31,284 bases of DNA from Tetmemena sp. SeJ-2015 (lineage: Eukaryota > Ciliophora > Spirotrichea > Sporadotrichida > Oxytrichidae), in NCBI GenBank assembly GCA_027382625.1, contig JAJKFJ010020929.1, positions 1 to 31,284 on the forward strand, written 5' to 3'. The position numbers were made by a program, and so were the translations under genes. Under the pieces are notes generated by a model. It ran no database searches and had not been told where the DNA came from. It saw only the letters and a program-made list of their open reading frames with translations. Of this stretch, positions 23,314 through 31,284 are shown one piece after another; position 1 is the stretch's first letter, and every line of letters starts with the position of its first letter.

Positions 23314-24229
23314 TGAATTTCCCTTCAATATTTTGGGTGTTCTTCAAGCTTTAGTGCCTCTAGTTAGCTGAGGGCTACTATGAATTGTAATTGCCTACAG
23401 CATAAGAAAGTAAATACGCGAGTAAATAAAAAAGCAAGTGAACGGGTTTAAAAAAATATAGAATAATTTATTAATGGCGAGATAATCTAATTGAAATTCT
23501 GCAACTTTCATATCTTGCCAAGATAACTTCTCCTAATTCATTTATAAAGGCATAGATTCAACTCTATGCTAAGATCCAAGTTATGAATAACCAGATTTGA
23601 AAAGAAGTTGCAAGTTTTTGATTTTTCAAGTTAATTTAGAGAGAGAGAACAGAAGTTTTAGACTATTTATAAGATGGTTTATTTAAAATGGAGTAAGTGT
23701 CTCTTCTGAAATAAAGGAATTGAAGAAGCACTAGTTGCAGTTCATTTCTAAGTTTAACTTACTAGTTAGTGCTTCAGAGTTTAGATTAGCGAGCATCTAG
23801 CCTGACTTCTTTTTTTGTGCGAGTTTTAAGGCAGGGCTTTGGCCTGTTACAAAATAAGTTAGAGTTTAGAAGTTTTGATTGTGTCACCATATTAAAGAGA
23901 GTGGTGAGTTACTGCTTACTTACCCTGATTGGCAGTCGATGATGATTGCATGATTTAATACTATTATAAACCTAAGAATTTCAACAATAGCTTATCATTG
24001 CTACTTTTTTGTTTACTTAGGCTGATTAAATTTGTGCTGAGATTAAATGATTCAAATTTAAATTCTTCTTCTTGTTTCATTTAATCTCTAGATTATCTCT
24101 ATTACTTAATTGAGCTGTCGCATATTAATTTTTGTCAAGAGCATTAAATCCTTCTAATCCTTAAAATAGTCCTCTTATTAACATTTCTCATTCTATTCTC
24201 ATATTTACATATCAATTATATAGTGAGAG
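23314..24229. other. Spacer between divergent genes
   Basis: About 900 bp with no convincing gene, separating the minus-strand Q/N-rich gene from the plus-strand run. One short minus-strand piece at 23924-23951 reads MQSSSTANQ and is followed by an ideal donor GTAAGTAAG. It could be a distant first exon of the Q/N-rich gene, but I cannot connect it. Confidence 0.45.
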
Positions 24230-24787
24230 ATGTTCTTTAATGCTTAAGTCTTAAGAAATGAAATATAATTAATTATAATTTTTCATTTCTAGAAGCAAAA
24301 TGTTCCACCTGCTAAATAATTTCAAGGTGAAGGAAGAGATCGATCGAGAGAAGCAAAAGCAAGAAGAAATAGACAAACTTATTTATTTTGATATACTATT
24401 ATGAATTGTAACTTCGATAAATGCGAGCAAATCAAAGAGATAATCAAGAGGTATTTTCCTAATGCAAAAATTAAAGATATATTATTAGTAATACAGCGAG
24501 TAATTTGCAGATTCGAGGGAGTATAATAGAGCCTAGGCAAGAGGGGGCTTTGATCGCAATGCAAATAAGCGCTAGAGAACGGGCAACTAAGGGGTTCCAG
24601 GTCAGGGAGGAAATTAAATGCAAGCCAATAATTATTCTCTAATAAAGATAAATTTATAAGAATAAATAATTGGGATAGAGAACAAAACCGGAGAGACGAA
24701 AATGGCGAGGAGATGTTGGATGATAAGGAAGATGGAGAAGGGCAATAAGGCAACAAATTTTCTTAAATATAATTCTATTATAGATGA
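24230..24787 (+). CDS. R/G/Q-rich small protein, possibly mRNA/ribosome-binding
   Basis: ATG at 24230 (MFFNAQ), a 45-nt intron (24248-24292, GTCTT...TCTAG), then K-Q-N-V-P-P-A-K-Q-F-Q-G-E-G-R. After a candidate IES and a 38-nt intron (GTATTTTCC...ATTAG, about 24451-24488) come ARGGFDRNANKRQRTGNQ and an acidic tail (NGEEMLDDKEDGEGQQG), ending at the TGA at 24785-24787. Two IES candidates are needed for a continuous frame. The basic R/G-rich middle followed by NNWDRE loosely resembles the SERBP1/Stm1-type proteins, but this is only a composition-level similarity. Confidence 0.6.
24352..24425 (+). other. IES candidate, 74 bp, pointer AGCAAA
   Basis: AGCAAA at 24352-24357 and 24426-24431. The segment contains an in-frame TGA. 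Excision joins D-R-S-R-E-A to N-Q-R-D-N-Q-E in frame. A 101-nt GT-AG intron from 24327 is formally possible but would remove good coding sequence. Confidence 0.65.
24627..24664 (+). other. IES candidate, 38 bp, pointer AATAATT
   Basis: AATAATT at 24627-24633 and 24665-24671. There is no GT in the segment. Excision joins N-Q-M-Q-A-N-N to W-D-R-E-Q-N-R-R-D-E in frame. Confidence 0.78.
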
Positions 24788-24921
24788 TCACTGGGGAGAT
24801 GTGTATTTTACTTTTCTTAGAATAATAGTGCAGTTTTATATTTATATGAGAAGAGTTGAATCAGAGATATTATTAAAATCAATAGAGGATGGTCATCTAA
24901 GACTAGAATTTCATCTATAGT

Positions 24922-25871
24922 ATGAACGTGTAGCCCTCTCAAGCATTTGCTTAAATAGAGCATTTATTAAGCTAATTAATTATTTGTTTGAATCATGCTT
25001 AAGTAAGTTATTCAAAGGAGTTGGACGATCCTATGAAAATGTGCGAGTAAAGTTAAATTAATATCTCTAGAGATATATTGATGTGCAAGTCCCTTAGGAG
25101 GAATATTTCTTTGCATTTAAAAATTAAATGCTAAGGAATAGAAGAAGCTGATAATATACAAAGATGTTGCATCACTGTAGCAAGAGAGCTCTAAGATTTT
25201 CAACTTTAATGCTGATCTCCTCAAGAAGCAGACCAAGCTCAGATATGCACTTGAGGGATTTACAAACACTCATCTTTTAGCATTATAAAACTTCATATGT
25301 ATTGAGGGACAGCTCAAGCAAAGGCTAGAGTACTATCTTAAAGACAGACAGGATCAGATTTAATTTGATCACCGCAACAACCAAAGCTAAGTTTGATATA
25401 TTACGAGTTATTAGTTTTATCTTTGCTGTTCTAATAAAGCTTTGGTGAGTCCAGCATCGCAAATACCTCCATGGCTAGATAAACAAGGAGAGATGCTGGC
25501 TTCACTTCGCATTTCGAAGAAGAAGTTACCGCATTAGACGCTCTGCTTGATCCAAAGAAGAGACGCAGGTTTGATATCGAGGGTCATAAATAGAATCAAG
25601 AGCGGACTTTGATAATTCAGAGGCAAGCCTAACTGCAAAGCCAATAAATTGTTATTTAAATTATTCATTATCAAAGACAGATTGATTAATAGAGAGAATA
25701 ATTCAACATGAGCATGAGTCAATAGTAACCTTTCCAGACTGGATGGGAAAATAATTTTATTATTTCCTTTATGATTTTTATTAGGAAAATATATAAGATA
25801 GCATGCTCTCAAATAGCAACAAATTAGAAATAAGGATTTTAGGCTTCCATATTATTTTTGAATGCAGCAAC
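24922..25871 (+). CDS. Coiled-coil protein, possibly BAR-like
   Basis: ATG at 24922 (MNVQPSQAFAQIEHLLSQ). A 26-nt GTAAAG...TAGAG intron (about 25050-25075) links YSKELDDPMKMCE to YIDVQVPQEE. The body is a continuous amphipathic helix-rich stretch (LNAKEQKKLIIYKDV, KQTKLRYALEGFTNTHLLAL, GQLKQRLEYYLKDRQDQI), reminiscent of BAR-type membrane-curvature domains, followed by EEEVTALDALLDPKKRRRFD and a Q-rich helix. Two IES candidates are needed. Near 25119-25123 a run of A has lost a base or holds a 5-bp element. After the second IES is removed the frame runs on into the ATG of the next gene without a TGA, so the end is unresolved. Confidence 0.55.
25383..25435 (+). other. IES candidate, 53 bp, pointer AAAGCT
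   Basis: AAAGCT at 25383-25388 and 25436-25441. The segment brings a TGA into frame at 25394. Excision joins D-H-R-N-N-Q-S to F-G-E-S-S-I-A-N-T-S-M in frame; GT-AG choices fail on phase. Confidence 0.75.
25746..25783 (+). other. IES candidate, 38 bp, pointer GGAAAATA
   Basis: GGAAAATA at 25746-25753 and 25784-25791, the longest pointer seen. Excision joins F-Q-T-G-W-E-N to I-Q-D-S-M-L-S-N-S-N. There is no family alignment to confirm it, and the frame then lacks a stop before the next gene. Confidence 0.6.
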
Positions 25872-26305
25872 ATGAGAAATGATAACAGACCTCAAAGAGG
25901 TAGAGGCCGAGGGAGAGGAGATAACAACAACTTAAGTTAAAATTTGCTGAATTAGTTGCTTTAAATTTTAACTCTGGATGGTAGTCCAATTAAGGAGGTG
26001 CTCCTCAGAGAAATTATCAGCAGCATTATGATGATAGAAACCATGATGATAGCTACAACAGTCACTAAAACAGAGGAGGCAATTATAATTAGAGAGGAAG
26101 AGGGAGAGGAAGAGATGACTAAGTAAACCAAAGTTAGGCGAATTAAAACAACTAGTCCTTCAACCGTGATGGCTACAACGAATCTTATAGAGGTGACAGA
26201 AATTATGGAGGCAGAGGTGGATAAGGAAGGGGAGAGTAAAGAGGCGGATATGGTAATAGGGGCCAGCAAAGAGGAGGCTATAATAATAGAGGAGGCAACA
26301 GATGA
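25872..26305 (+). CDS. RGG-box protein
   Basis: ATG at 25872 (MRNDNRPQRGRGRGRGDNNN), one GT-AG intron (GTTAAAATT...AATTAAG, about 25934-25993) and a TGA at 26303-26305, giving about 125 residues. The mature protein is nearly all Arg, Gly, Asn, Gln, Asp and Tyr, with RGG/RG repeats at both ends (QRGRGRGRGR; GGYGNRGQQRGGYNNRGGNR). RGG boxes bind RNA and are usual substrates of arginine methylation, so a role in RNA granules or snoRNP/mRNP is likely but unproven. With the upstream IES removed, the preceding gene reads into this ATG in frame, so it may be the C-terminal part of a fusion. Confidence 0.65.
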
Positions 26306-26440
26306 AGACCATAAATCTTAGATAAGTTTGGAATTAGAATCATTATATTTTCACCCTATTTTTAAGTGAGAAGATCAAAGCAACTAGTCGTTTAAAGATT
26401 AATCTCTAATAAAATTTAAAAGTAGATTTTTCCTCTCAAT

Positions 26441-27199
26441 ATGGAAAATTGGAACTCTTAAAAGCAATAGTAGGCTGTGAGTATAGGAAGAGAGATCCTC
26501 TCACAAATTTTCAACTTAGAGAACAATAAACAGCAACTTAATCCCGCATCAAATTTTAATACAATATCGGGTATGAGGATTAGTGCAACCTCGAATATTC
26601 AATCACCTTCTAAATTCGAAGAGGAAGACTTTCCTGAAGAGTTTGAAGATAAGATTTAGTATTTAAAAGACAAGAAAGGGGGATCAACTTCTTCTTTGCT
26701 TCTTAAGTTTATATCATAACTCACACAGCACTAATTATTATTGGAACTTAATTTTTGTATTACTAAGTTAGGTACGAGGATTTTAAAAAATTCGAAGACC
26801 TATAGTAAGGTAGATAGAGCAATTCGGATTTTGCCTCTAGTAATTTATTTAAAGCTAAGCCTCTGAGAGGATAGATTTCTCAAAATGCCTCTTGTGTAAA
26901 TATTGAAAGGTAGATGCGGAGGAATTCATCTTGATTAAAAGCAACTTAAGACTATATGCTTGTTCTTTTCGATCGACAGAGAAGAAGGAGAGAATACTGA
27001 AGAGCTTAAATTTAACTATAGAGAGTTTACAGCAATTCAGAGAGAAATAGCGAAAATTGGCTCCAAAGGAGGGATTGAAGGGAGTAGTAGTTTTTCACCA
27101 ATTAAGAGTCCAATTAGACAGACAAGTGCAAGTTTAAAATCAAAGAATGAAGCAGCCCCATACGACTCGTACAATTTTAGCCAAGGAAGATAGTTTTGA
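26441..27199 (+). CDS. Hypothetical hydrophilic protein
   Basis: ATG at 26441 (MENWNSQKQQQAVSIGREIL). Exon 1 is acidic near its end (KFEEEDFPEEFEDKI). An intron of about 65 nt (GTTTATATC...AAGTTAG) leads into Y-E-D-F-K-K-F-E-D-L. A 70-bp IES candidate then joins Q-M-R-R-N-T to E-E-L-K-F-N-Y-R-E-F, and the gene ends with a Ser-rich SPIKSPIRQ region and a TGA at 27197-27199. The SP motifs could be kinase sites. Not recognised. Confidence 0.55.
26922..26991 (+). other. IES candidate, 70 bp, pointer GAAT
   Basis: GAAT at 26922-26925 and 26992-26995. An in-frame TGA lies just inside. Excision joins E-R-Q-M-R-R-N to T-E-E-L-K-F-N-Y in frame. No GT-AG pair fits. Confidence 0.65.
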
Positions 27200-27273
27200 T
27201 AATTTATTAAGTCACTTATTTATTTATACTGTTATTCCTTTTATAGTTATCGATATCAAAATCTCACTTTAAC

Positions 27274-28033
27274 ATGAATAAAAGAGTTTCAGATATTATT
27301 GAAGAGGTCGATGAAACTCATCCCTCCCTTGTAAACTCAGATATTTACTAATCATGCAGTAGTCCTTCGCTTAGAGTTACCTAGGACTCTCGACTCAATT
27401 AAATCCTCTCCGCTTCCTAATCTAGCAATTTACCTAGAACAAGTAACCTTCATAACTTTGAACCAAATCATCCCTTTAATTAAATTGGCTGTTTCTCTAC
27501 TTTATAAAATTAAGTTCCTATTAGCTGTACATACCTTCATCAAAGAGATACTTTCTCCTCCCCTCGAACTACTTTAAAAAGCCATCGCGAGCTTATTTTA
27601 TCAACTAACAGATCTCTCAAAGAGCTTAAGTTCACACCCTCTAAATTCAGATAGAGTCAACTCGATACAGAATTCTAATCGAAGGTTTATCTCAGTAATA
27701 TCTCTCAAAAGCTTTTCAAGAATCCTGAACTAACTGCTGAGCTGTTCTTAGATTAACTTTGCGTTTCGAAGCATCATATTGAATTTCAGCATCTGAAGGA
27801 GCCATCTAAGCTTTTGTAAAAATAATCAGTAAGTAAACTTAATTGATAAGCTTTTGATAGGATTTGTAGATTTCTAGAAGTTTCTAAAGAACGAGCATGA
27901 ACTGTTCTATAGCATAGACGATATAAGTGAAATTTTGTTTCCCTGGATACCGAGGGGAGCAGATGGCCTTGGACGAGAATAGATTATGCTGCTTTATAGA
28001 GACCTAGAATAAATCTATGAAGACCTCAAGTGA
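27274..28033 (+). CDS. Hypothetical protein with Ser-rich N-terminus
   Basis: ATG at 27274 (MNKRVSDIIEEVDETHPSLV). About 190 Ser/Asn/Gln-rich residues lead into a region that looks folded (QKLFKNPELTAELFLDQLCV). A 50-nt GTAAGT...TCTAG intron (about 27829-27878) joins it to KFLKNEHELFYSIDDISEIL, FPWIPRGADGLGREQIMLL and YRDLEQIYEDLK, then a TGA at 28031-28033. No family recognised. It lies 60 bp upstream of the syntaxin ATG on the same strand. Confidence 0.6.
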
Positions 28034-28095
28034 ATAACTTGATTGTGAATTATTTATGGCATCTAAAATCTTAGATAGAGTGCACAAAACGTTTA

Positions 28096-29401
28096 ATGGA
28101 TTTTACAGATATAATTTAATCAAATTTATAAAATCCAACTAGAGATGCTTTCAAGTTCTAAATATGAGAAGAGCAAAAAAGGCAAGAGAGATAATAAAAA
28201 GAGCAAAGACTCTAGGCCTAAGAAATACCAACTCCCTCTAAATTGAAAGTTGGAGTCGCTTTAGATCCTTATTGAAAAACTTGCATATAAGATAAGCAGC
28301 CTGGAGAAGCTCCTTAAAAATTCAGAATCCTACACAAAGAATCACTTTGAAAGATTCAAGCAGGAAGTACTTGAATTCATTATTAAGATTAGCGTCAACA
28401 TAGAGAAGTATTTTCCATCTGAAGATGAAGAGTCAAGACACTAGAGACGCACTGTAAACTGCAAAATTGTAATAGACAGCTACAACGGTTTGGTTGAGAA
28501 GATGAGGAATATAGTTGAAGAGGTTGATGAAGGAGAGGGCAGAGGAGGAGTAGAATTTAGAGAGGAAAGACCAAGTGAGTGCTAAAAAAGAGAGGAGAGC
28601 AAATTTAAGACTAACTAATAATTGATGAAATCTGATGGAAGATAGTCCATGGCTTTTGATGACTATTAAATAATATTTACAAAATTAAATGAAAGATTCC
28701 CATCTAAATTTTTGTGATAGATTAGAAGTATAGTACCTGTAAGGGAGGAAAATAGTCAAGATATAGGAGAAGAATTCGACTTTGACTAACAGAGCCAGCC
28801 AGTTCTGCGTCTAACTAAAAAGCAAACTCTCGATATTCTCTCAGTGGCTGCATTCTCTGAAGACGTAGACTTATCACAGCATCAGCTTTCTCAAATAGGA
28901 AACATAATCACGGGAGTGAATTCAATATCGCAAGACTAGCTCTTGCTTATTTAAGAGGCATAGGAAAAGATAGACGCAACAGATAGACATGTCGAGCAAG
29001 CTGTGATTGATTCTTAGAAGGGCGGGGAAGAACTTAAATAGGCCGCAAAGCACAAGAGCATAGTTATAACTTCTATTTATTTATAATGAATGAGCAAAGG
29101 ACTGAAGTACTTCTTGACTGCAGTACTTGGAACAGCAGGAGGGATCATAGGTGGAGTTTTTGGAGTCGGGGTGGGTGCAGGCGTTGGTGCTGGAGCAGGA
29201 GTGGTTGTTGGTCATACTATTGGTAGTAAATTAGAGAAGCTGAGTAAACTTAAACTCAGAGGAATAAAGTTTAGAGGTCCTCTTTCTCGGTCGAATACCA
29301 ACACAACTCAAGGACCTGACTTAGTTTAAGAAGAGAATAAATCTTAAGTGAATAATGAAGGAAGAATGGAAGTTTTAGAATTTGAAATCTCCAAAAATTG
29401 A
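28096..29401 (+). CDS. Syntaxin-type Qa-SNARE with glycine-zipper membrane anchor
   Basis: t-SNARE, acting in membrane fusion. ATG at 28096 gives MDFTDIIQSNLQNPTRD, then helical Habc-like sequence (LEKLLKNSESYTKNHFERF; YNGLVEKMRNIVEEVDE) and a linker. The SNARE helix follows (QLLLIQEAQEKIDATDRHVE, then QAVIDSQKGGEELKQAAKHK). It is followed directly by the membrane anchor KYFLTAVLGTAGGIIGGVFG and a Gly/Val zipper continuing GVGVGAGVGAGAGVVVGHTIG, long enough for a hairpin of two segments, with a basic tail after it. That arrangement recalls syntaxin 17 rather than a single-span syntaxin. Five IES candidates interrupt the gene; without their removal it contains three in-frame TGAs. It ends at the TGA at 29399-29401. 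Confidence 0.78.
28141..28186 (+). other. IES candidate, 46 bp, pointer AGAGAT
   Basis: AGAGAT at 28141-28146 and 28187-28192. Excision joins Q-N-P-T-R-D to N-K-K-S-K-D-S in frame and avoids a TGA at 28164-28166. Confidence 0.7.
28209..28230 (+). other. IES candidate, 22 bp, pointer ACTC
   Basis: ACTC at 28209-28212 and 28231-28234. It works together with the next element: removing both restores K-S-K-D-S-L-Q-I-E-K-L-A-Y-K and avoids the TGA at 28244. Confidence 0.5.
28242..28270 (+). other. IES candidate, 29 bp, pointer ATTGAAA
   Basis: ATTGAAA at 28242-28248 and 28271-28277. Only 18 bp separate the two flanking elements (28231-28248 including pointers). Confidence 0.55.
28641..28715 (+). 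other. IES candidate, 75 bp, pointer GATAG
   Basis: GATAG at 28641-28645 and 28716-28720. The length is a multiple of three, but the segment carries a TGA (28715-28717). Excision joins K-S-D-G-R-Q to I-R-S-I-V-P-V-R-E-E. An 81-nt GT-AG intron at 28645-28725 fits equally well. Confidence 0.45.
29056..29091 (+). other. IES candidate, 36 bp, pointer GAGCA, at the SNARE-anchor junction
   Basis: GAGCA at 29056-29060 and 29092-29096. The AT-rich segment carries a TGA that would cut off the membrane anchor. Excision gives A-K-H-K-S-K-G-L-K-Y-F-L-T in frame, placing the anchor right after the SNARE helix as in all syntaxins. No GT-AG pair of the right length exists. Confidence 0.75.
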
Positions 29402-29637
29402 AAATGAGGAAAATGCATAGTGGAATGTTATAAGCTTTAAAGTAATTTGATCAATAGTTGAAATGAGGAATTTTTAAACATTTTTTCATATTGGCCAGGT
29501 TATTCTTTTATACAACTTGATGAATGAAAAGTAAGAGGAAGATTAAGTTATTCATATTAATTTGTGGGCTCAATCTCTATTTTAAGTAATAATAAACAGC
29601 AATCTTAAACAAGAAAAGAGGGAGGAGAATTAGTCTT

Positions 29638-30383
29638 ATGGAGTTTAAAAGTGTCAGCTAAAGAGAGCAAGAAATCTGCGCTTTGCTTCGTGACCTTGAA
29701 GCTAAGAGCTACAAATTGCGCATCACAGATAAACAATACCAAGCTGAGTAGTATGATCAACTCCAATATTATAATAAAGCAGTTTGAATTAGATGCGCAG
29801 TTTAGTGAATAGTTTATAATAGGAGGTTGACATTTTGAATTCATCTGTGAAGGCTCTTTTGGAGAAGAACTTTAACAGCGATGAGAGACGTATGCTGTAG
29901 AACGCTCCTTACCAATATTAGAAGATCTAGGAGCAGTATGGCGATCTCTACTCTCCGGATGCTTTCAAGGTGTCAAAGGTTGAGTTCATCAGTGCCCAAG
30001 ATAACGGCATGAATGGATAAGCCATAACTTACGAAATTGAGTTCGAACAAGTGAACTCTACAGTGAGAAAGGAGACTGTCATTCGAGAGGACAACCCAGA
30101 AGAAGACGAGCGAACTTTCCTAAAGTACTTCGTCACAGCAGTATGCGGTGGTATCGGAGGCCTCTTAGGTGCCGTTCTTGGAGCTGGAGTCGGCGCTACA
30201 TTTGGAGCTTCCACAGGTGCTGCACTTGGTGTGAGAGCAGCTGAGTTGGTGGACAAGAAATCGCAAGAGACTGAAATTATTGACGGTGTTCCCACCAAGA
30301 AAGCTCTCATCTATAAAAAGCAGGGCATCGCTCTTAAGGATAAAGCAAAGTAGAGATACAATCGCATCTGCGGATCAGATTGA
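29638..30383 (+). CDS. Glycine-zipper membrane protein related to the syntaxin anchor
   Basis: ATG at 29638 (MEFKSVSQREQEICALLRDL), a coiled-coil N-terminus, a 44-nt intron (GTTTGAATT...ATAATAG, about 29785-29828), then a soluble region (SPDAFKVSKVEFISAQ). The hydrophobic KYFVTAVCGGIGGLLGAVLG and Gly-zipper continuation closely parallel the anchor of the upstream syntaxin (KYFLTAVLGTAGGIIGG). A Lys-rich tail ends at the TGA at 30381-30383, giving about 230 residues. No SNARE layer pattern is evident in the N-terminal coil. I read it as a membrane-hairpin protein that shares its anchor with the syntaxin, by duplication or convergence. Confidence 0.65.
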
Positions 30384-30651
30384 AGCTAATGAAATGCGTC
30401 ACTTTATAAGAAGGAGAAGCTTTATTATTCCACTGCATCAGCACTGAATGACCACAAGAAATTGAAGTATAAATCAGTGCTTCTTAAATGTTTGGAGTTA
30501 TTGAAAGACTAAAAATGATACCTTTAATCCAAAAACTTTGAGGCTATATTGATCTATTTTACCACTTTTACATCACTTAAAAGATTTCACTTAACTTGAG
30601 GGTTTTTTTTAAGGAAAAAAAAGTTAAATAAGAAAATTAAAAAAGTATTCA

Positions 30652-30914
30652 TCATTAAAGTAATACTTCATTTATTGAGAGTTCGACGATTTACAATTTC
30701 ATCAACTGTTTGTCTGCTGGTACAATTCTCATGATCTCCTTTTCTCTATCTTCTTTTTCTCTTTGCATTCACTAACTCACCTCTAATTTAAGTGTAATCT
30801 TATGAGAATATAAAATTATTAACCAAGTATGCCTCCTAAGAATCTTCCAAACATTTTCCTCAGCCCCTTTTTACGAGATTGTGCTTTTATGTCAGTTTTA
30901 GTAGTGGGTTTCAT
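30652..30914 (-). CDS. Small basic hypothetical protein
   Basis: ATG at 30914 gives MKPTTKTDIKAQSRKKGLRK and MFGRFLGGILG, then a reading of K/E/R-rich sequence joined by a GT-AG intron of about 20 nt (GTGAGTTAG...GCAAAG), containing IMRIVPADKQLMKLQIVEL, ending at a TGA at 30652-30654. An earlier GTTAAT donor after G-G-I-L-G gives another splice choice. About 70-85 residues; unknown function. Confidence 0.45.
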
Positions 30915-31284
30915 TTTATTCTGTTAATGAAATTGGTCATACTACTCCTGTGTAAGTAATGACTTGCAATAATAATTTGCTTCCTCCTAATTAAAAAACC
31001 CAAAACCCCCTAATATGAAGAAAAATAAAATAAGTTGTTATAATTAATTTTTTATTAAAACTTTAAATCCTTTTAAATTTTTAACCCCAAACAGGCAATC
31101 TAAAATCTTTGGAAGGTACCTTGAGTCTTCTCATATTCTCTAAAATTTTACACCTTTAAATGCTTCCTCTATCTAGATAACTGAGTGTTAGTTTCATAGG
31201 TTGCTTTTATTATTACTTTGTTTAAATTTTTCAAAGGTTCTATACTTTTCTATCTTACAAGTCTTGTTTTCAATTAATGCATCA
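30915..31284. other. AT-rich terminal stretch with a C/A-rich telomere-like patch
   Basis: No gene visible. At about 30996-31010 the sequence AAAAAACCCAAAACCCCC resembles the C4A4 telomere unit of spirotrichs. It is a single imperfect copy, so it may be chance or a decayed remnant. Confidence 0.35.

Noticed and set aside
24702..24920. Plus-strand ORF with a hydrophobic reading (DDHWGDVYFTF)
   Set aside because: It overlaps the better R/G/Q-rich frame and the next gene's start in other frames, and gives no continuous protein.
25961..26269. Minus-strand Ile/Val/Ser-rich ORF
   Set aside because: It is the antisense of the RGG-box gene.
28244..28246. TGA read-through or recoding in the syntaxin
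   Set aside because: Removal of two pointer-flanked segments restores the frame without any recoding, and TGA acts as stop elsewhere.

Overview
The window is ciliate DNA. Long reading frames are open only if TAA and TAG are read as glutamine, with TGA as the stop. For example, TAG and TAA fall on conserved Gln positions of a calcium-dependent protein kinase. Genes are AT-rich, carry many short GT-AG introns (about 20-100 nt) and lie on both strands. About 16 protein genes can be followed. Those with a recognisable family are a Cys-rich multi-pass surface protein (1-5.7 kb, cut by the window start), a CDPK (14.6-16.9 kb), a PP2C phosphatase (19.3-21.0 kb), an RGG protein (25.9-26.3 kb) and a syntaxin (28.1-29.4 kb). 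The rest are hypothetical, mostly Q/N/S-rich or coiled-coil proteins.

The main observation is that many genes are interrupted by short AT-rich segments that are not usable GT-AG introns. Each lies between a direct repeat of 3-8 bp. Removing the segment plus one repeat copy restores the reading frame at that exact point, and in the PP2C, CDPK, syntaxin and surface-protein genes it restores family-typical sequence. This is the signature of internal eliminated sequences (IESs) and their pointers in germline (micronuclear) DNA of a spirotrich ciliate such as the Oxytricha/Stylonychia group. I list about 30 candidates of 10-131 bp. All lie in linear order; I saw no scrambled or inverted segments. 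The placement to a spirotrich and to micronuclear DNA is inference; no macronuclear sequence was available to me.

Layout: surface protein (+) 1-5.7 kb, converging on a long Q-rich gene (-) 5.4-9.3 kb; AT-rich divergent spacer 9.3-10.1 kb; long S/Q/N-rich gene (+) 10.1-14.4 kb; CDPK (+); small basic/acidic gene (+) 17.1-17.5 kb; three minus-strand genes (small acidic, unknown conserved-looking, PP2C) 17.7-21.0 kb; Q/N-rich gene (-) 21.0-23.3 kb; spacer 23.3-24.2 kb; then a run of plus-strand genes 24.2-30.4 kb (R/G/Q-rich, coiled-coil, RGG, hypothetical, hypothetical, syntaxin, glycine-zipper protein) and one small minus-strand gene at 30.7-30.9 kb. Gene spans below include introns and IES candidates. 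Exon borders are by eye and should be taken as approximate.

Taken together the genes suggest signalling (CDPK and PP2C a few kb apart), a surface receptor-like protein and membrane fusion (syntaxin). In a hypotrich each would probably end up on its own macronuclear nanochromosome, so neighbourhood need not mean shared function.
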